From Cacajao melanocephalus (taxonomy: Eukaryota > Chordata > Mammalia > Primates > Pitheciidae): DNA of 64,000 nucleotides. The DNA lies in contig CAUYLG010065801.1 in the NCBI GenBank assembly GCA_963573385.1, positions 1 through 64,000 of the forward strand, read 5' to 3'. Under the pieces are notes generated by a model. The model did not search any database, was not told the origin of the DNA, and worked only from the letters and a program-made list of their open reading frames with translations. This document shows positions 13,904 to 27,822 of the stretch, one piece after another. Both the position numbers and the translations under genes were made by a program. Each line of letters opens with the position of its first letter. The first letter of the stretch is position 1.

Positions 13904-14042
13904 TGTAGTCCCAGCTACGTGGAGGGCTGAAGTGGGAGGATTACTTGAGCCCTAGAGGTCGAGGCTGCAGTGAGCCATGTTCACACCACTGTACTCCAGC
14001 TGGGTGACAGAGCAAGACTCCATCTCAAAAAAAAAAAAATAA
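13904..14042 (+). mobile_element. Alu right-arm fragment
   Basis: Starts inside the right arm at tagtcccagctacg and ends in an A13 tail. 'gaggtcgaggctgcagtgag' is typical of older (J-type) Alus. The left arm is missing, so it is a 5'-truncated insertion or a later deletion. Confidence 0.92.
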
Positions 14043-14117
14043 ATTACGTGCACACACAAGCGCAGGCACCTCCCCCACTTCCCACCAGTGGTCTGTACCT
14101 GGAGAGCACCTGATGGC

Positions 14118-14167
14118 GTGTGTGTGTGTGTGTGTGTGTGTCTGTGTGTGTGTGTGTCTGTGTGTGT
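14118..14167. repeat. (GT)n microsatellite, interrupted
   Basis: About 25 GT units with two tctg interruptions that split it into three runs. Likely polymorphic in length. Confidence 0.95.
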
Positions 14168-14451
14168 AGACCACTGAGGGGTAATCATAAAAATATGTGT
14201 GCTTTTGAAGCTAAATTAAGCAGTCAGAAGCCATTTCCCACCTCACAAGCACTCCCCTGAGCTGCCAGTGCATCTGTTTTGCAGAAGCAGCTGGTGACAC
14301 ACTTTTTACCTCACCAGGAAGTCACTTCCCAGAGGGAAGCTAAAGCAGGCAGTGCCAGGGCAGGGGCTTCACCAGGGAGTACTGCAAAGCTTCAGCAGAT
14401 TTCTGCTTCCTTCCACCTTTCTTCTTCCTTAAAGGTATTGTGCAGAGTTGT

Positions 14452-14755
14452 GGCTGGGCGTGGTGCTCCTGCCTGTATTCTCAGCAATTTGGGAGGCCAA
14501 GGCGGGTGGATCACTTAGGTCAAGAGTTCAAGACCAGCCTGGCCAACATGGTGAAACCCCCGTCTCTACTAAAAGTACGAAAGTTAGCCAGGCATGGTGG
14601 CGGGTGCCTGTAATCTTAGCTACACAAGAGGCTGAGGATGGAGAATCGCTTGAACCCAGGAGGCGGAGGCTGTAGTGAGCCAAGATTGCACCACTGCACT
14701 CCAGCCTAAGCGAGACTCCATCTGAAAAAAAAAAAGAGAGAGAGAGAGAGAGAAA
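14452..14755 (+). mobile_element. Alu SINE, full length, TSD visible
   Basis: Both arms present; the tail has become A plus (AG)9 at about 14,735-14,752. Flanking TSDs are aaaggtattgtgcagagtt (14,431-14,449) and aaaggtactgtgcagagtt (14,756-14,774), 18 of 19 identical. The right arm lacks the 'cctgggtgacagag' block. Confidence 0.97.
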
Positions 14756-14774
14756 AAAGGTACTGTGCAGAGTT

Positions 14775-15267
14775 CTGTCACCAACACAAATCACCCTTCT
14801 TTCTCCACTCCCATTATCTCAGGAAACATGACTTTCTTCACCCAGCTTGAAACATTAATCCTGAAAAATCAGACTAGGGATTGAGTCAACCTCATAGGTA
14901 AGTCTCTGGCATGCAGGTACCTTGGACACTATCAAGAACTAGCACCAACCTCTAACCCAGCCAAGGCACCAAGAAGCATCCTTCGGAAACTCCCCAAGTT
15001 CATGTACCTACTAAGCTTCAAATAAAAACTCTTTATCCTCGACTAGTGCTTAGGGTATTTTTGACCCACAGAATTTTTTTTTTGGTCTTTATTTTTGAAA
15101 TTGGAGCTGCAGTAACATGTCACCTGTCTTCAACTCTCATGAAAAACCTACCACCTTCTAGAAAACTGGCTCTATGAAAAAATGCACCAAATCAGCTTAA
15201 AACCAGTAATACATCTGTCACCATCCTACCCTCCCGCCCCACAAGTTGATGTACATCATCACAACAA
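14775..15267. other. Unassigned sequence
   Basis: No repeat family or gene evidence beyond a T9 tract near 15,076. Confidence 0.45.
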
Positions 15268-15622
<355 letters not shown>

Positions 15623-15800
15623 AAGTCTTTAATTTATTCTTCACTCTATTTCCATTGTTAGATCCATATTATAAATGCAAAAACTGAGGCAAAGAGGGTT
15701 TAACTTAATTTCCTGGTACACTGCTAGGAAGTTAGCAGGGTTGGAATTCACACCTGCCTCAGTCTGGCTATAGTGTCCATACTCTTAACTGTGATGGTAC
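15623..15800 (-). repeat. MIR SINE, part 2, split by Alu
   Basis: Continues with 'aaatgcaaaaactgaggcaa', 'aggaagttagcagggttgga' and 'cacctgcctcagtctgg', the antisense MIR core and 5' end. Confidence 0.72.
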
Positions 15801-16440
15801 AGCATCTCCCAAATGGAGAATTCAACTCCTTGAACAATAAATACACTTACTGTTCTGGGGGAAATGTTATATTCACACTCTCAAGGGAGCAGTGTATAAC
15901 TCCCAGCTCCTGAAGTGTGAGCTGCACATAGTGACTTTCTTACAAAGAGTACTGTATGGTGGGGGGCAAATTGACAGTGGAGAAATCTAACACTAACTCA
16001 GTCCAGGAGATGAAGGTCATATATTGTGTTGAAAGCAAGTACCCTTGATAGGATGTGATCAAAATGGCACTTTACCTCCGTTATCTTCTACCCTAAAACC
16101 TATAAGCCTAGTCTAATTGTAAGGAAAGCATTAGGTAAACCCAAATTGAAGGACATTCTATGAAATATCTGACCAGTACTCAACCTTGTCAAGGTCATCA
16201 AGAACAAGGAAAGTCTGAAAAACTGTCACAGTCCAGCAGAACCTAAGGAGACATGATGACTAGATGCAATATGGCATCCTGTATGGGATCTTGGAAAAGA
16301 AAGGACATTAGGTAAAACTAAGGCTATTTGAATAAGTAAGAACTTTAGTAAAGGTGTATCAATTTTGGTTCTTTACTGGTGATAAATGTACCAACCTAAT
16401 GTAAATGGTTCACAATAGAAAAAACTAGATTTGGGGCATA
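15801..16440. other. Unassigned sequence
   Basis: Nothing recognisable apart from a G7-type run at 15,960. Confidence 0.45.
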
Positions 16441-16441
16441 T

Positions 16442-16570
16442 AAGAACTCTCTATTTTCATAATAGTATTTCATAATACTATTGGAAAGACAGTTTATTCC
16501 TATAAGAGATAATTCATGCAATTATCTTAATAGTGTTTTGTAATGCTATTATGAAAACAGAGTTCTCTAA
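16442..16570. repeat. Imperfect palindrome with ~45-base loop
   Basis: The left arm (16,444-16,483) begins agaactct and includes ttttcataatag. The right arm (about 16,527-16,568) reads ctattatgaaaacagagttc, roughly 80% complementary over about 40 bp. The loop, 16,482-16,527, recurs at 18,091. It may be a MITE-like fossil or a replication rearrangement; no known family matches. Confidence 0.8.
16482..16527 (+). repeat. 46-bp dispersed duplicate, copy A
   Basis: Begins tggaaagacagtttattcc; it matches 18,091-18,136 at 43 of 46 positions, in the same orientation 1.6 kb apart. This copy forms the loop of the palindrome. Confidence 0.88.
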
Positions 16571-16764
16571 ACCAAAAAGTATTTTAAAATACATTTTTTT
16601 TTCAATGTTTATGTCCCTAATAGTTGGAGAAAAGGTGAAAAAGACCAAGAAACCCTCAAGGTTTCTGGTTCTAGTAATGACGAGAACTCTGCTCAGTAAC
16701 GGAAGGCTGGCTCTGTACCGCACAGCTCTACTCCGTCAACAGGAGCCCAAAGACTCACCATGCC

Positions 16765-17052
<288 letters not shown>

Positions 17053-17287
17053 GAAACTCACCATGGCTCTGGTCTGTTCCACTGACTGCTTCCTTCTCGC
17101 TGCTCAACCACAAAAGCAGACCCTTTCATTCACTAGTCAAGCCCTTGTCTCCAACTCTTGAGTTATCAGATTGGCCGTTTTTGAGCCAACTATTATCGAA
17201 AGATGCCACAGATGAAAAGACAAGACCTTCACTAAGGGTCCCTTCCAAAGATAAAAGTGAAAATATCCAAAATAACTCAAAGGGTTT

Positions 17288-17311
17288 AAAAAAAAAAAAA
17301 AAAAAAAAAAA
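17288..17311. repeat. A24 homopolymer then CAG/CAA-rich tract
   Basis: 24 consecutive A, then cagcagcaacaacaatagc. It looks like a retrotransposon-type tail, but I see no element body upstream and no TSD. Confidence 0.85.
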
Positions 17312-17560
17312 CAGCAGCAACAACAATAGCAATGTGAATGCCTGTTGAGGGTGGTAAAGAACAGACTCTTTAAAATGCAAAGTGACTGTGAAAAATGTTC
17401 TCTTTCTTTCTGGGAACTGTCTTGGATATTAAGTCTCAGAGGAAGTGTAGTGAGTTGGCAAGTGATTGTGATGAGCATTACACTGATAAAGTAATTTCAT
17501 GCCTGATACTACTGTCCATACCATAAAAGTCCTTCTTAACCCAACAAAAGAATTAACTAG

Positions 17561-17856
17561 GCCAGGGACAGTGGCCCACGCTTGTAATCCCAGCACTTCC
17601 AGAGGCCGAGGCAGGCAGATCACCTGAGTTTGGGAGTTCGAGACCAGCCTGATCAACATGAAGAAACCCCATCCCTACTAAAAATACAAAATTGGCCGGG
17701 TGTGGTGGCGCATGCCTGTAATCTCAGCTACTCGGGAGGCTGAGGCAGGAGAATCGCGTCAACCCAGGAGGTAGAGGTTGTGGTGAGCTGAGATCGCGCC
17801 ACTGCACTCCAGCCTGGGCAATAAGGGTGAAACTCCATCTCAAAAAACAAAAATAA
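17561..17856 (+). mobile_element. Alu SINE, full length, perfect TSD
   Basis: gccagggacagtggcccac start; both arms; tail caaaaaacaaaaataaaa. The TSD aaaagaattaactag is identical at 17,546-17,560 and 17,857-17,871. Confidence 0.97.
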
Positions 17857-18090
17857 AAAAGAATTAACTAGTTGTAATTTACTGTCACATACAATATTTT
17901 GGTGGGAACCTATATGGTGGTGAAGTGTGTATGGGGGAAGTGATCCTAACATGTCGAGTTGTTATTTTAGCATTTATAGCAACAGTTGTATCTGTTTTCT
18001 TTCCACAATCATCTGAAGTGTTTCTTTCCTTGATCACAGCTGATAAACTCTTTAAAAGCTCCCCATGATATTGGGCAGGGTTAATCTTTG

Positions 18091-18136
18091 TGGAAAGACA
18101 GTTTATTCCCATAAGAGATAATTTATGCAATTGTCT
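18091..18136 (+). repeat. 46-bp dispersed duplicate, copy B
   Basis: tggaaagacagtttattccc onward, 43 of 46 identical to 16,482-16,527. Here it is not flanked by the inverted arms. Confidence 0.88.
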
Positions 18137-18305
18137 GTATTAAAATGCAGACAAGTCTTTTAAGAATGAAGAAAAAATTATTCAACCATAACGGTCTCAA
18201 CAGTATTACTATATGCCTGGATTCAGCAGACAGACTCAAATATTTTTCTGCCTTCTTTAATCTTATGCTGGGAAGAAAGGCCCATTGACCTGGTTTTTCA
18301 AAAAT

Positions 18306-18388
18306 TTCATCTTCCTCCTTCTTTATTTCATTTTTTTTCTCTCTCTTCTATTCTTTTCGTCCCTCCTTCATCTTTCCTTCTTTTTGAC
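18306..18388. repeat. Polypyrimidine (T/C) tract
   Basis: About 80 bases, nearly all T or C, with a T8 run and tctctctc. Low complexity. Confidence 0.8.
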
Positions 18389-20464
18389 ATTAAAAATTAG
18401 AGTTGAGGATCAGGTAACCCAGGAGGGAAAATTGAGGGCACTGCCAAGCCTTCTCCACATCACACCCCAAGCCATCAGCACTAAATGACTCTAGCACCAG
18501 CACACAGCCTCAGGACCTGGCTTCACAACTCTACTTAAACACGGAGCTCTAATGAGCCACCGGTAATCAATGGCTCTAGATGGGAAACCTAGTTTCATAT
18601 CTGCAAAACCAAAAACCTCAATTTACAAAGGAAGACAGGGGACAGGGGCGGGGATGACACCAAACTAGTGACAACACCAGAAATGAAAAAAAACCCATCC
18701 TTCCTATCCTCAGGTCTGTGCCTTTCCTTCCACAGAAAGGAGTCTTCCTTTCACATAGTGATGTTTGTATCAACATTTCTTCTTTGTTAAGGAAAAAGAT
18801 TACTAACATTTAGTATAAACCAAAACCAATGTGCCTCCCATAATTACCTTATTTCACAAAGTCAGACACCCACTGATTTTAAGACTCAGCCCAATCTCAG
18901 TGATGTTCAAATATGGGGGGGAATCCCCACAATTTTCAAACATTACTAAATGAAAAGCATATTCTGATTTCAGAGATGTTAAAATATGAAGAAGAAATTT
19001 CTGTATCAATGAGATCTGTTAAAAGGTTTAATCCTTAAGGGAAGCTACAACACAGTAAGCATCATCTCTGTAGTTCACAGATGATGGAAACCTGGCTCAA
19101 AGGGCTCATGATGGACATCTCAGATCCTGGGAGGAATATGAACATTCCTGTGCTCCCTGGCCTCTAACAGCCTCACAGAACCGGGAGCTGCTCTACCTTT
19201 TCCAACAGTCCCTCATGTGATTTCTTATTTCCAAATATATAAAGCTGAATCCAACAACTAACCCTTCACCTGGGAGAAAACAGATGAACAAAATGGTTTC
19301 ATAAAAACACATGGAGTAAGCGGCTAACTGGCATTCAGCCTCTAAAGATTTTCAGGTATTTAGTATGTGCCACCACCAGGCCCTGGTTAAGCCAGAACAG
19401 ACAGTGAAGGGAGAAACAAAAAATCCTTGCCTTGTTTCTGGTAAGACAGACAAAAACAATACCATTAACAGCAACGATAGAAACATATAAGGCAAGCGAC
19501 CTCTGGAGAGGCCACGCTTAAGAATCAACGTGAAATCTATGACCTAAAAAGGCAGAAGGATTCATCCACAAAAAGAAACAGAGAGAATCCTGCACACAGG
19601 GGCAAAGGTAAGGGCAGCAAACGCAAAGAGGAAATCCCCTCCCCACCTTGCTCTCCTATGACCCTTGCCACAATGGTCAACTTGCACACAGAGCGCCATG
19701 CAGACTTTTGTCCTTCCTCGGCAGCTGCTGTCTCCAGGAACCAAGTTCTGCCCACTCCGGCTCTGGAGCTGGCAGCTATCAGCTCTCCCGGCTCCTGAGT
19801 CCTCTTCAATCACCCCAGGAGTCACCGCTGTTATTTATTACATTCCTCTCGGTTTTGAGTCATGTAAGAGGAAAACATATCAATAATCTTTGCTGCAGGC
19901 CAAGTTTCTATAATCTCCTTTTCTATCTCTGCAGCCAAGATTAAGGGGGATGCTCGGAAACCTAACAGTTATCTGAGTGTGGACTACTGGATTAACAACA
20001 CCTACCATCAGCCTCCAGGGTCATCTGTCTCTTTAATCTTGCTCAACAGATAACATCTGGGAAAAGCTCCCTTGTCTCCAAGAGACATCATTTTCAGTTA
20101 TAAGCTATGAGGACGTCCCCTCTAGTCATCAAATTTAATAGGATGATTATTAAAGGGAATTTGCTAATATTAATGCCCACTTTCAACTTGAGGGCCTGAG
20201 CTACAAATTTCTCCCCGTTTTGGCTGGTGGGGAACTGGCCAAGGACAAAATCTGAATCAAGTTAAGGAGATATCTGCTGCTGTTCAAGTATTTAATACCT
20301 CCTGTAAGGCAAAGGTAGAGATGCATTATCTACCCAAATATATGATTACACTCAAAGCCATATGAACTTGTACTACGCAGAGGCCACTTCGTAATGGGGG
20401 TGGGGCAGCATGGTATATACAAAGTTCTATAATACAATACTAATCAACAACCTTGAAAATAATA
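18389..20464. other. Unassigned sequence, about 2 kb
   Basis: No repeat family recognised. 19,690-19,810 is GC-richer, with frames of 70-100 codons open in several phases on both strands, but no domain or splice context convinces me. Confidence 0.45.
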
Positions 20465-20965
<501 letters not shown>

Positions 20966-20984
20966 AAAGGCAACACACTGGTGA

Positions 20985-21215
20985 AGTCCATGAGCAAAAA
21001 GACTCAGATCACCATGGCTGAAATCCCAGCCCCACTACTTATTAGTTGTATGATCTTACAAAAGCTATTTATTCTAAGCCTCAGTTCCCTCATCTGTAAA
21101 ATGGGATAATAAAAGGGATCAACAGATAAGGCTGGCAGAAGGATTAAATGAGACACCTGGCACCATGTCAGGAATATATCAAGCATGCAATGAATGTTGG
21201 TCACTGATACTGCTG
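20985..21215 (+). repeat. MIR SINE, nearly full length
   Basis: One of the best-kept MIRs here: 'gaaatcccagccccactact', 'cctcagttccctcatctgta', aaatgggataataaaaggg, 'ggattaaatgagacacctgg', then 'gcatgcaatgaatgttggtc'. Confidence 0.88.
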
Positions 21216-23266
21216 CTCCTGCCGCTACTACCAGTAAGAGTGAGGTTACTTTCCCAGTTGACTTTACACCACCAACAACTTCCTATTCATTTATTTTAAC
21301 CATTCATATTACAATCAAATAAGTCCAAATACCATCATTAACATAATACGAATGAGAAGTTATAGAGTATAGAACACACCCAATTCCTTTCTCATTCTCA
21401 GGTGGGCGACTGACTCTATCCACAGCTAAGTTCCCACAGTTGAAAACCAATTCAGGGAATAAAAACACCAGCTTTTAAACAAAAATCTTCATAATAAGCT
21501 GATGAATGTACTCAGTGTTCAGAGTACACAACCTGTAGATTATGGTTAAAATGCATAAGGGTATGTTCCATGTTTTAAAGATGTTTGCATATTCAACTTG
21601 TAAGCAGCAATCTGCTCTGGTGTAAGCAAAGCATGCTATCACTGACGTCTTATATTTCAATTTTCTTTACACCAAAACAACAAAATATTTAAACAGTTAA
21701 CATCTGCTCAAAGACCTAAGAGATGAAAGACTTCAAAAGGCATGGGTGGTATGCTGACTATGGGAAAAGTCAAATTACATAGGGGCCAGATTTTTGAAAG
21801 CCTGACCTATTGTGTCAGAAAAGGAGAGTCAAATGCCAGAAAATATATGGAGGGAAAACCAAAACCATAAACAATCCAAGACTATTTAAATGAACAGATG
21901 GCAATAGAAAAATAAAGACAAGAAGAATTTGTAAAATAATAGTCATTCTAACACATCCTTTAGAAAAAAAGATACCCCCCTACACACAAGTCCATAATAA
22001 CTATAAAGATTCCATTCTGATTTTTTTCTGTTGAAGTAAAATGGAGATGGGGATGGGTAACAGGGAAAGTAACTGGAAAGAGAGAATTTAGATAAAAGCA
22101 TTCATCCACAATGGTCTTCTGTGCTCAAGTCAAGGCAGTTGGGCAAATGAAACAGAAAAGTGAGTCCTTCTCCAATGCTAAGCAGATATGCCAAAATCTA
22201 TGACATTAGTTTCCAGGATGTCCCTTCCTCTACAGCAAAATCACTTTGCTCCAACAAGATATTTGGGGGAAACAACAGCAACATGCCGTGGAAAAACTTC
22301 AGGCTGGTTCTAATCGAATAATGAAAAAGATGTTTATTTCAGTGTGGCAGGGAGATACAGAGGACAGATGATTCTCACAGCATCTTTTTCACAACCTAGC
22401 CAAACTAGGAATTCATTTTGGTCCTTTTAGTTCAAAGGAAGCTGGCAAGGGGTGGAGGCCGTGGCCAGAAAAAAACAAGCAGACAGCATCCAGAAAGTGG
22501 TACTGGACTGGACCCTGTCAATGTGCAGGTTAAGGCCTTGGCTGGTAAGAATAGCTTGTTATTCTTATTATTTTTTTTGTAATCAATAGCTTTTTGTACC
22601 CCTTTTCCCAGTTATTGCTTATTTTTGGATAGAAAAGGACATAAATGTAAGTCAAATAAATAAAATAAGGGAAAAAAGGAATTGACCCAAATACTTAACA
22701 AGTTTAAGGTACAAGGCTCCAGGTACAGCTGGTTCGGGTATTATCACAGCTCTGGTTCTCTTTCTACCGTCCAGGCCAACAAGTTGCCTTCACAAAGCCA
22801 AAACTGCAGCATGCTCTTCTATGGATGAGAAACACATCCAAAAGAGGATAAATTCTGTTTGGGAGAGGACTAGCAAACTCAGAAAAGATGGTCATTGGCC
22901 TTGCTTGAGACACATAAGCAGTCTTGAAACCACCACTGCGGCTAGGTATACCACAAGCCTGGGTGACATATCCCTTCAAGTGAAAGAGACTGGGCTGGGT
23001 ACGTGGTCCAGCTGTACCAGAACTGTGAGAAGCAGGGGCCTATAGGGACCCATGGGCTGGGCCAATGAAGAGAAAAATCCTGACACGCATCCAATATTCA
23101 CCATCATTCACTGAACTTTGGAGACGTTTCCTCCACTTCTTTATACTTCCTGTCTTATTTTTCTTGTGCCACTCTCAAAGTCTTTCTGTTTAAGAATGAT
23201 AGCTTTCTACTGATTTAGTTTTCTGAATGCCAAGCTATGGGCTGGAAGAAGAAGAAAGTATTTGAG
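21216..23266. other. Unassigned sequence, about 2 kb
   Basis: No repeat family identified; a T8 run at about 22,571. Frames at 22,764-23,045 overlap on both strands and show no domain. Confidence 0.45.
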
Positions 23267-23566
23267 GGCCGGGCACGGTGGCTCATGCCTGTAATTCCAG
23301 CACTTTGGGAGGGTGAGGCGGGCGGATCACGAGGTCAGGAGATCAAGACCATCCTGGCCAACATGCCGAAACCGGTCTCTACTAAAATACAAAAAATTAG
23401 CCAGGCATGGTGGCACATGCTTTCAGTCCCAGCTACTGGGGAAGCTGAAACAGGGGACTCGCTTGAACCCGGCAGGCAGAGGTTTCAGTGAGCCAAGACC
23501 ACCCTGCACTCCAGCCTGGCGAGAGAGACTCCATCTCAAAAAAAAAAAAAAAAGAAAGAAAGAAAA
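23267..23566 (+). mobile_element. Alu SINE, Sc/Y-type
   Basis: ggccgggcacggtggctcat start. 'gtcaggagatcaagaccatc' is the younger Sc/Y-type word. The 'gatcgcgccactgcactc' part is shortened to 'gaccaccctgcactc'. The A16 tail breaks into gaaagaaagaaa. Confidence 0.96.
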
Positions 23567-23689
23567 ATATATTTTTTTAAAACCCACAAAAAAAGTTCCT
23601 GAATTCATTGGTGGAATGGGCCAAGAACGGAGAAGAATGTGGCATGATCCAACATGAGCCCACTAAGCGTAGGCTCAAGGGAGAAGTAA

Positions 23690-23985
23690 AACCATTTAGG
23701 AGGCCAAGGAGGCAGATCTGCTTGAGCCCATGAGTTTGACACCAGCCTGGACAACACAGTGAGTCCTTATTGCTACAAAAAACTTTAAAATATTACCTGG
23801 GTGTGGTGGCACATACCTGTAGTCCCAGCTACTCCTATTGCAGAGGCGGGTGGCGGATGGGTGCTCGCAGGGCTGAGGTGGGAGGATCACTTAAGCCCCG
23901 GAGGTCAAGGCTGCAGTGAGTTGTGATGACCTCACTGCCCTCAGCCTGGGTGAATTCTAAGACCTGGTCCCTCCCCGGCCTCCAA
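23690..23985 (+). mobile_element. Alu SINE, old (J-type), with foreign insertion
   Basis: The Alu start is missing; it begins near 'aggaggccaaggaggcagat'. Divergence is high (ttgctacaaaaaactttaaa linker). At 23,835-23,871 about 37 bases of GC-rich sequence replace the usual gggagg. Confidence 0.9.
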
Positions 23986-24394
23986 CTCCCCACCTCACAA
24001 AAGAAGTAAAGCCATAAAGTCACGTGCCTGCCAGAGTCCCCTTTGGTGACACTACACCAACTTTAAGACTACAGATCTCTCACCTTCTGTGCGCCCCGCA
24101 AAAGTTCTGTACTCTGAGGTCACAGCAACCCAAGCAAAAAGGGGAGCTGTAACAAGTGAGGCATTCCAGCGTCTAGAACTAAAGATCCTACTTATTATTC
24201 AGGAAAACACATTCAGTAGGTACTTTTCTGCCTTCCTTTTCTCCTAAAACTCTGTAAATCATTAACAAAATCAAAAAAGTGAGATAAAAATCAATTCATT
24301 AATAAATAATACCTCTGAAAGCAAGAGAGGACCTTACATGACGTCCCAGCTAGCACAGCCACTTGTAGTTTATAGAAGTCACTGAATAAATATT
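23986..24394. other. Unassigned sequence
   Basis: No recognised element. A splice-like pair around 24,084-24,113 on the minus strand was considered and rejected. Confidence 0.45.
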
Positions 24395-24410
24395 ATAAAT
24401 TTATTAGAAA

Positions 24411-25679
<1,269 letters not shown>

Positions 25680-25986
25680 TTATTTTTCTTTTTTTTTTTT
25701 TGTTTTGGAGACAGAGTTTTGCTCTTGCCGCCAGTATGAAATGCAGTGGCGCGATCTTGGCTCACTGTAACCTTCACCTAATGGGTTCAAGCGATTCTCC
25801 TGCCTCAGTCTCCTGAGTAGCTGGGAATACAGGTGCCCGCCACCGGGCCCAGCTAATTTTTGTATTTTTAGTAGAGACAGGGTTTTGCCATGTTGGCTAC
25901 GCTGGTCTTGAACTCCTGAGCTCGTGATCCACCTACCTCCGCCTCCCAAAGTGCTGGATTACAGGAGTAAGCCACCACACCCAACC
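25680..25986 (-). mobile_element. Alu SINE, full length, antisense
   Basis: T-rich start, 'gagacagagttttgctcttg', both arms, ends 'ccaccacacccaacc'. No clear TSD. Confidence 0.96.
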
Positions 25987-26989
25987 TTCTGTGGTTCTTT
26001 CTCTAACAGGAAAAGCTCTAGTAAACTCACTATTGATGTTTTTAGTAACATAGTACATGGTATGAGTTTCGTCATGAACTTTTATTTTAATCCAAACCAC
26101 TGGACTAAAACATTTCTGTTCAATTCCAAGTTTGCAACAAATAGGTGCTCAAGATAGTGATAAAGACAAGATGGCATTCCCGAAGTACCCTGTGCTTAAG
26201 GAAGGGACAGAATGGAGAAGAGAAGGCGACAATTTGAATGGTTCACCAACCCAGCAAGTACAGCAACATTAGGGGACAAAGATTTTCTAAATTAACAGAA
26301 AAACCATCTAGCCTCAGGGTTCCTCCAGTGTAAGAGTGAGATGGGGAGAGGGCAGCCACCCTCTGTACTCCGCTGCCCACAATAGACATGGCTAAGTGAT
26401 CACACCAGTTTACCCCACTGAGCTAGGTACAGCCTGTGAACTCCACCGCGCAGGGAGAAACCATCCACTGGAATAAGCACATCAGCTAAAGCCCATGGCC
26501 ATGCTGACTCCGATGGTGCCAGGAAACAGCCGCTGAAAATCAAGCACTAAATCATGTGATGTACAAGATCTCAACCAGGACAGGATATGTTGGTTGCGGA
26601 TATTCACTCCATGCACAAAATTTACTGCCCCCAGATAAGAGGACTAGGTTTGAAGCATTGTCTTTACCTCACCTCACTTACAACAGAAGCCTGAAATAAC
26701 AATCAACTCGTGAAACAAAGTACCTCCAGTGTAATAAGTTATCATTATCTGTGAATACACTTCCATTACCATATACAAACACTTAGGGTTTCAGAACTCT
26801 TCATCCTTTTCAAATAAAATACTTACTTAAATAGAGACACACTGATCTTCAGATATGTCAGGTCATAGAAGGAAAAGACTATCCATATAAAGTACTGAAT
26901 GCAAAGCACTGAAGGAACCCATGAAGGAGGAATACGTTATTATTTTTGTCCTCCTCATTGTTCCAATAACACTTTATGATGCATTACTT
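25987..26989. other. Unassigned sequence
   Basis: No repeat or gene recognised. Confidence 0.45.
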
Positions 26990-27107
26990 AGCAATTATAA
27001 CACTATATTTATAGTTACACATTTGTGTGTTGGTCTATTCAACTAGTATGAATTTCTGTAAGGGCAAAAAGTATGTCTTAATCATCTTTGTATTTTAAGA
27101 AACTAGA
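26990..27107 (+). repeat. L2 LINE 3' fragment, split by Alu
   Basis: 'tgaatttctgtaagggcaaa' and 'gtatgtcttaatcatctttg' replace the L2 phrase with 'gtaagctccatgagggcag', 'ttgtctt' and 'tgttcactg'. The terminus is at 27,412. Confidence 0.62.
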
Positions 27108-27411
27108 GGCTGGGTGCAGTAGCTCATACCTGTAATCTTAGCACTTTGAGAGGCTGAGGCTGGAGGATCACTTGAGACCAGGACCAGGAGTTTGAGACCG
27201 ACCTAGGCAACACAGGAAGACCCTGTCTCTAAAAAACAATTTTTTTTTAAATGAGCTGGGCATTGTGGCACGCACCCATGTTCCTGCTACTAAGGAGGCT
27301 GAGGTGGGAGGATCACTTGAGTCCGAGAGGTCAAGTGTACAGTAAGCTGAGATCCTGCCACTGCACTCCAGTGTGGGTGACAGAAAGAGGGAGGGAGGGA
27401 GGAAGGGAAGC
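27108..27411 (+). mobile_element. Alu SINE, old (J-type)
   Basis: ggctgggtgcagtagctcat start, T9 in the linker, right arm diverged. The tail is a purine run of ggga units rather than A. A possible TSD aaactag lies at 27,100 and 27,415. Confidence 0.95.
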
Positions 27412-27450
27412 AACAAACTAGACATACCAGTGCTCAATAAAGTTCATTCA
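27412..27450 (+). repeat. L2 LINE terminus, split by Alu
   Basis: 'cagtgctcaataaagttcat' and 'tcaatg' correspond to the L2 end 'gtgctcaataaatatttg' and 'ttgaatg'. Confidence 0.6.
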
Positions 27451-27602
27451 ATGTAAGAAAAAAAATTAAGACACAGCACCCAAACATGAGAAAAGACATG
27501 CAAAATAACAGAGAACAGCAACAATGACTAAGTCCCAAAGTGAGAATTTGTCAGCCAGAGTAGGGAGAAATCTTGGCAAGAGGAGCCTTCATCTAGAAAA
27601 GG

Positions 27603-27822
27603 GTTCAGCAAACTAGGGCCAAATCCAGCCCTCTGTCTGTTATTTCTAAATAAAGTTTTATTGGTACTCAAAACTGACAAATTGTTTAGGTATTGTCTAT
27701 GGCTGCTTTCATGTGGCAGAGCTGAACAGCTACAGCAAAAACTGTAAGACTCACGAAGCCAAAAATATTAACCATGTGTCTCTTTATAGAACACAAATAT
27801 TTGCAACCTCTGGTCTAGAATA
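27603..27822 (-). repeat. MER20 (hAT-Charlie) element, antisense
   Basis: Reads as reverse-complement MER20: tcagcaaactagggccaaat, aaataaagttttattggtac, 'gtattgtctatggctgcttt', 'cacgaagccaaaaatatt'. Close to the ~219 bp consensus. A sense copy is at 12,163. Confidence 0.87.

Noticed and set aside
24084..24113. 30-base minus-strand segment between an acceptor-like gacctcag and a donor-like gtgagag
   Set aside because: The pyrimidine tract is weak and nothing else supports an exon; such pairs are common by chance.
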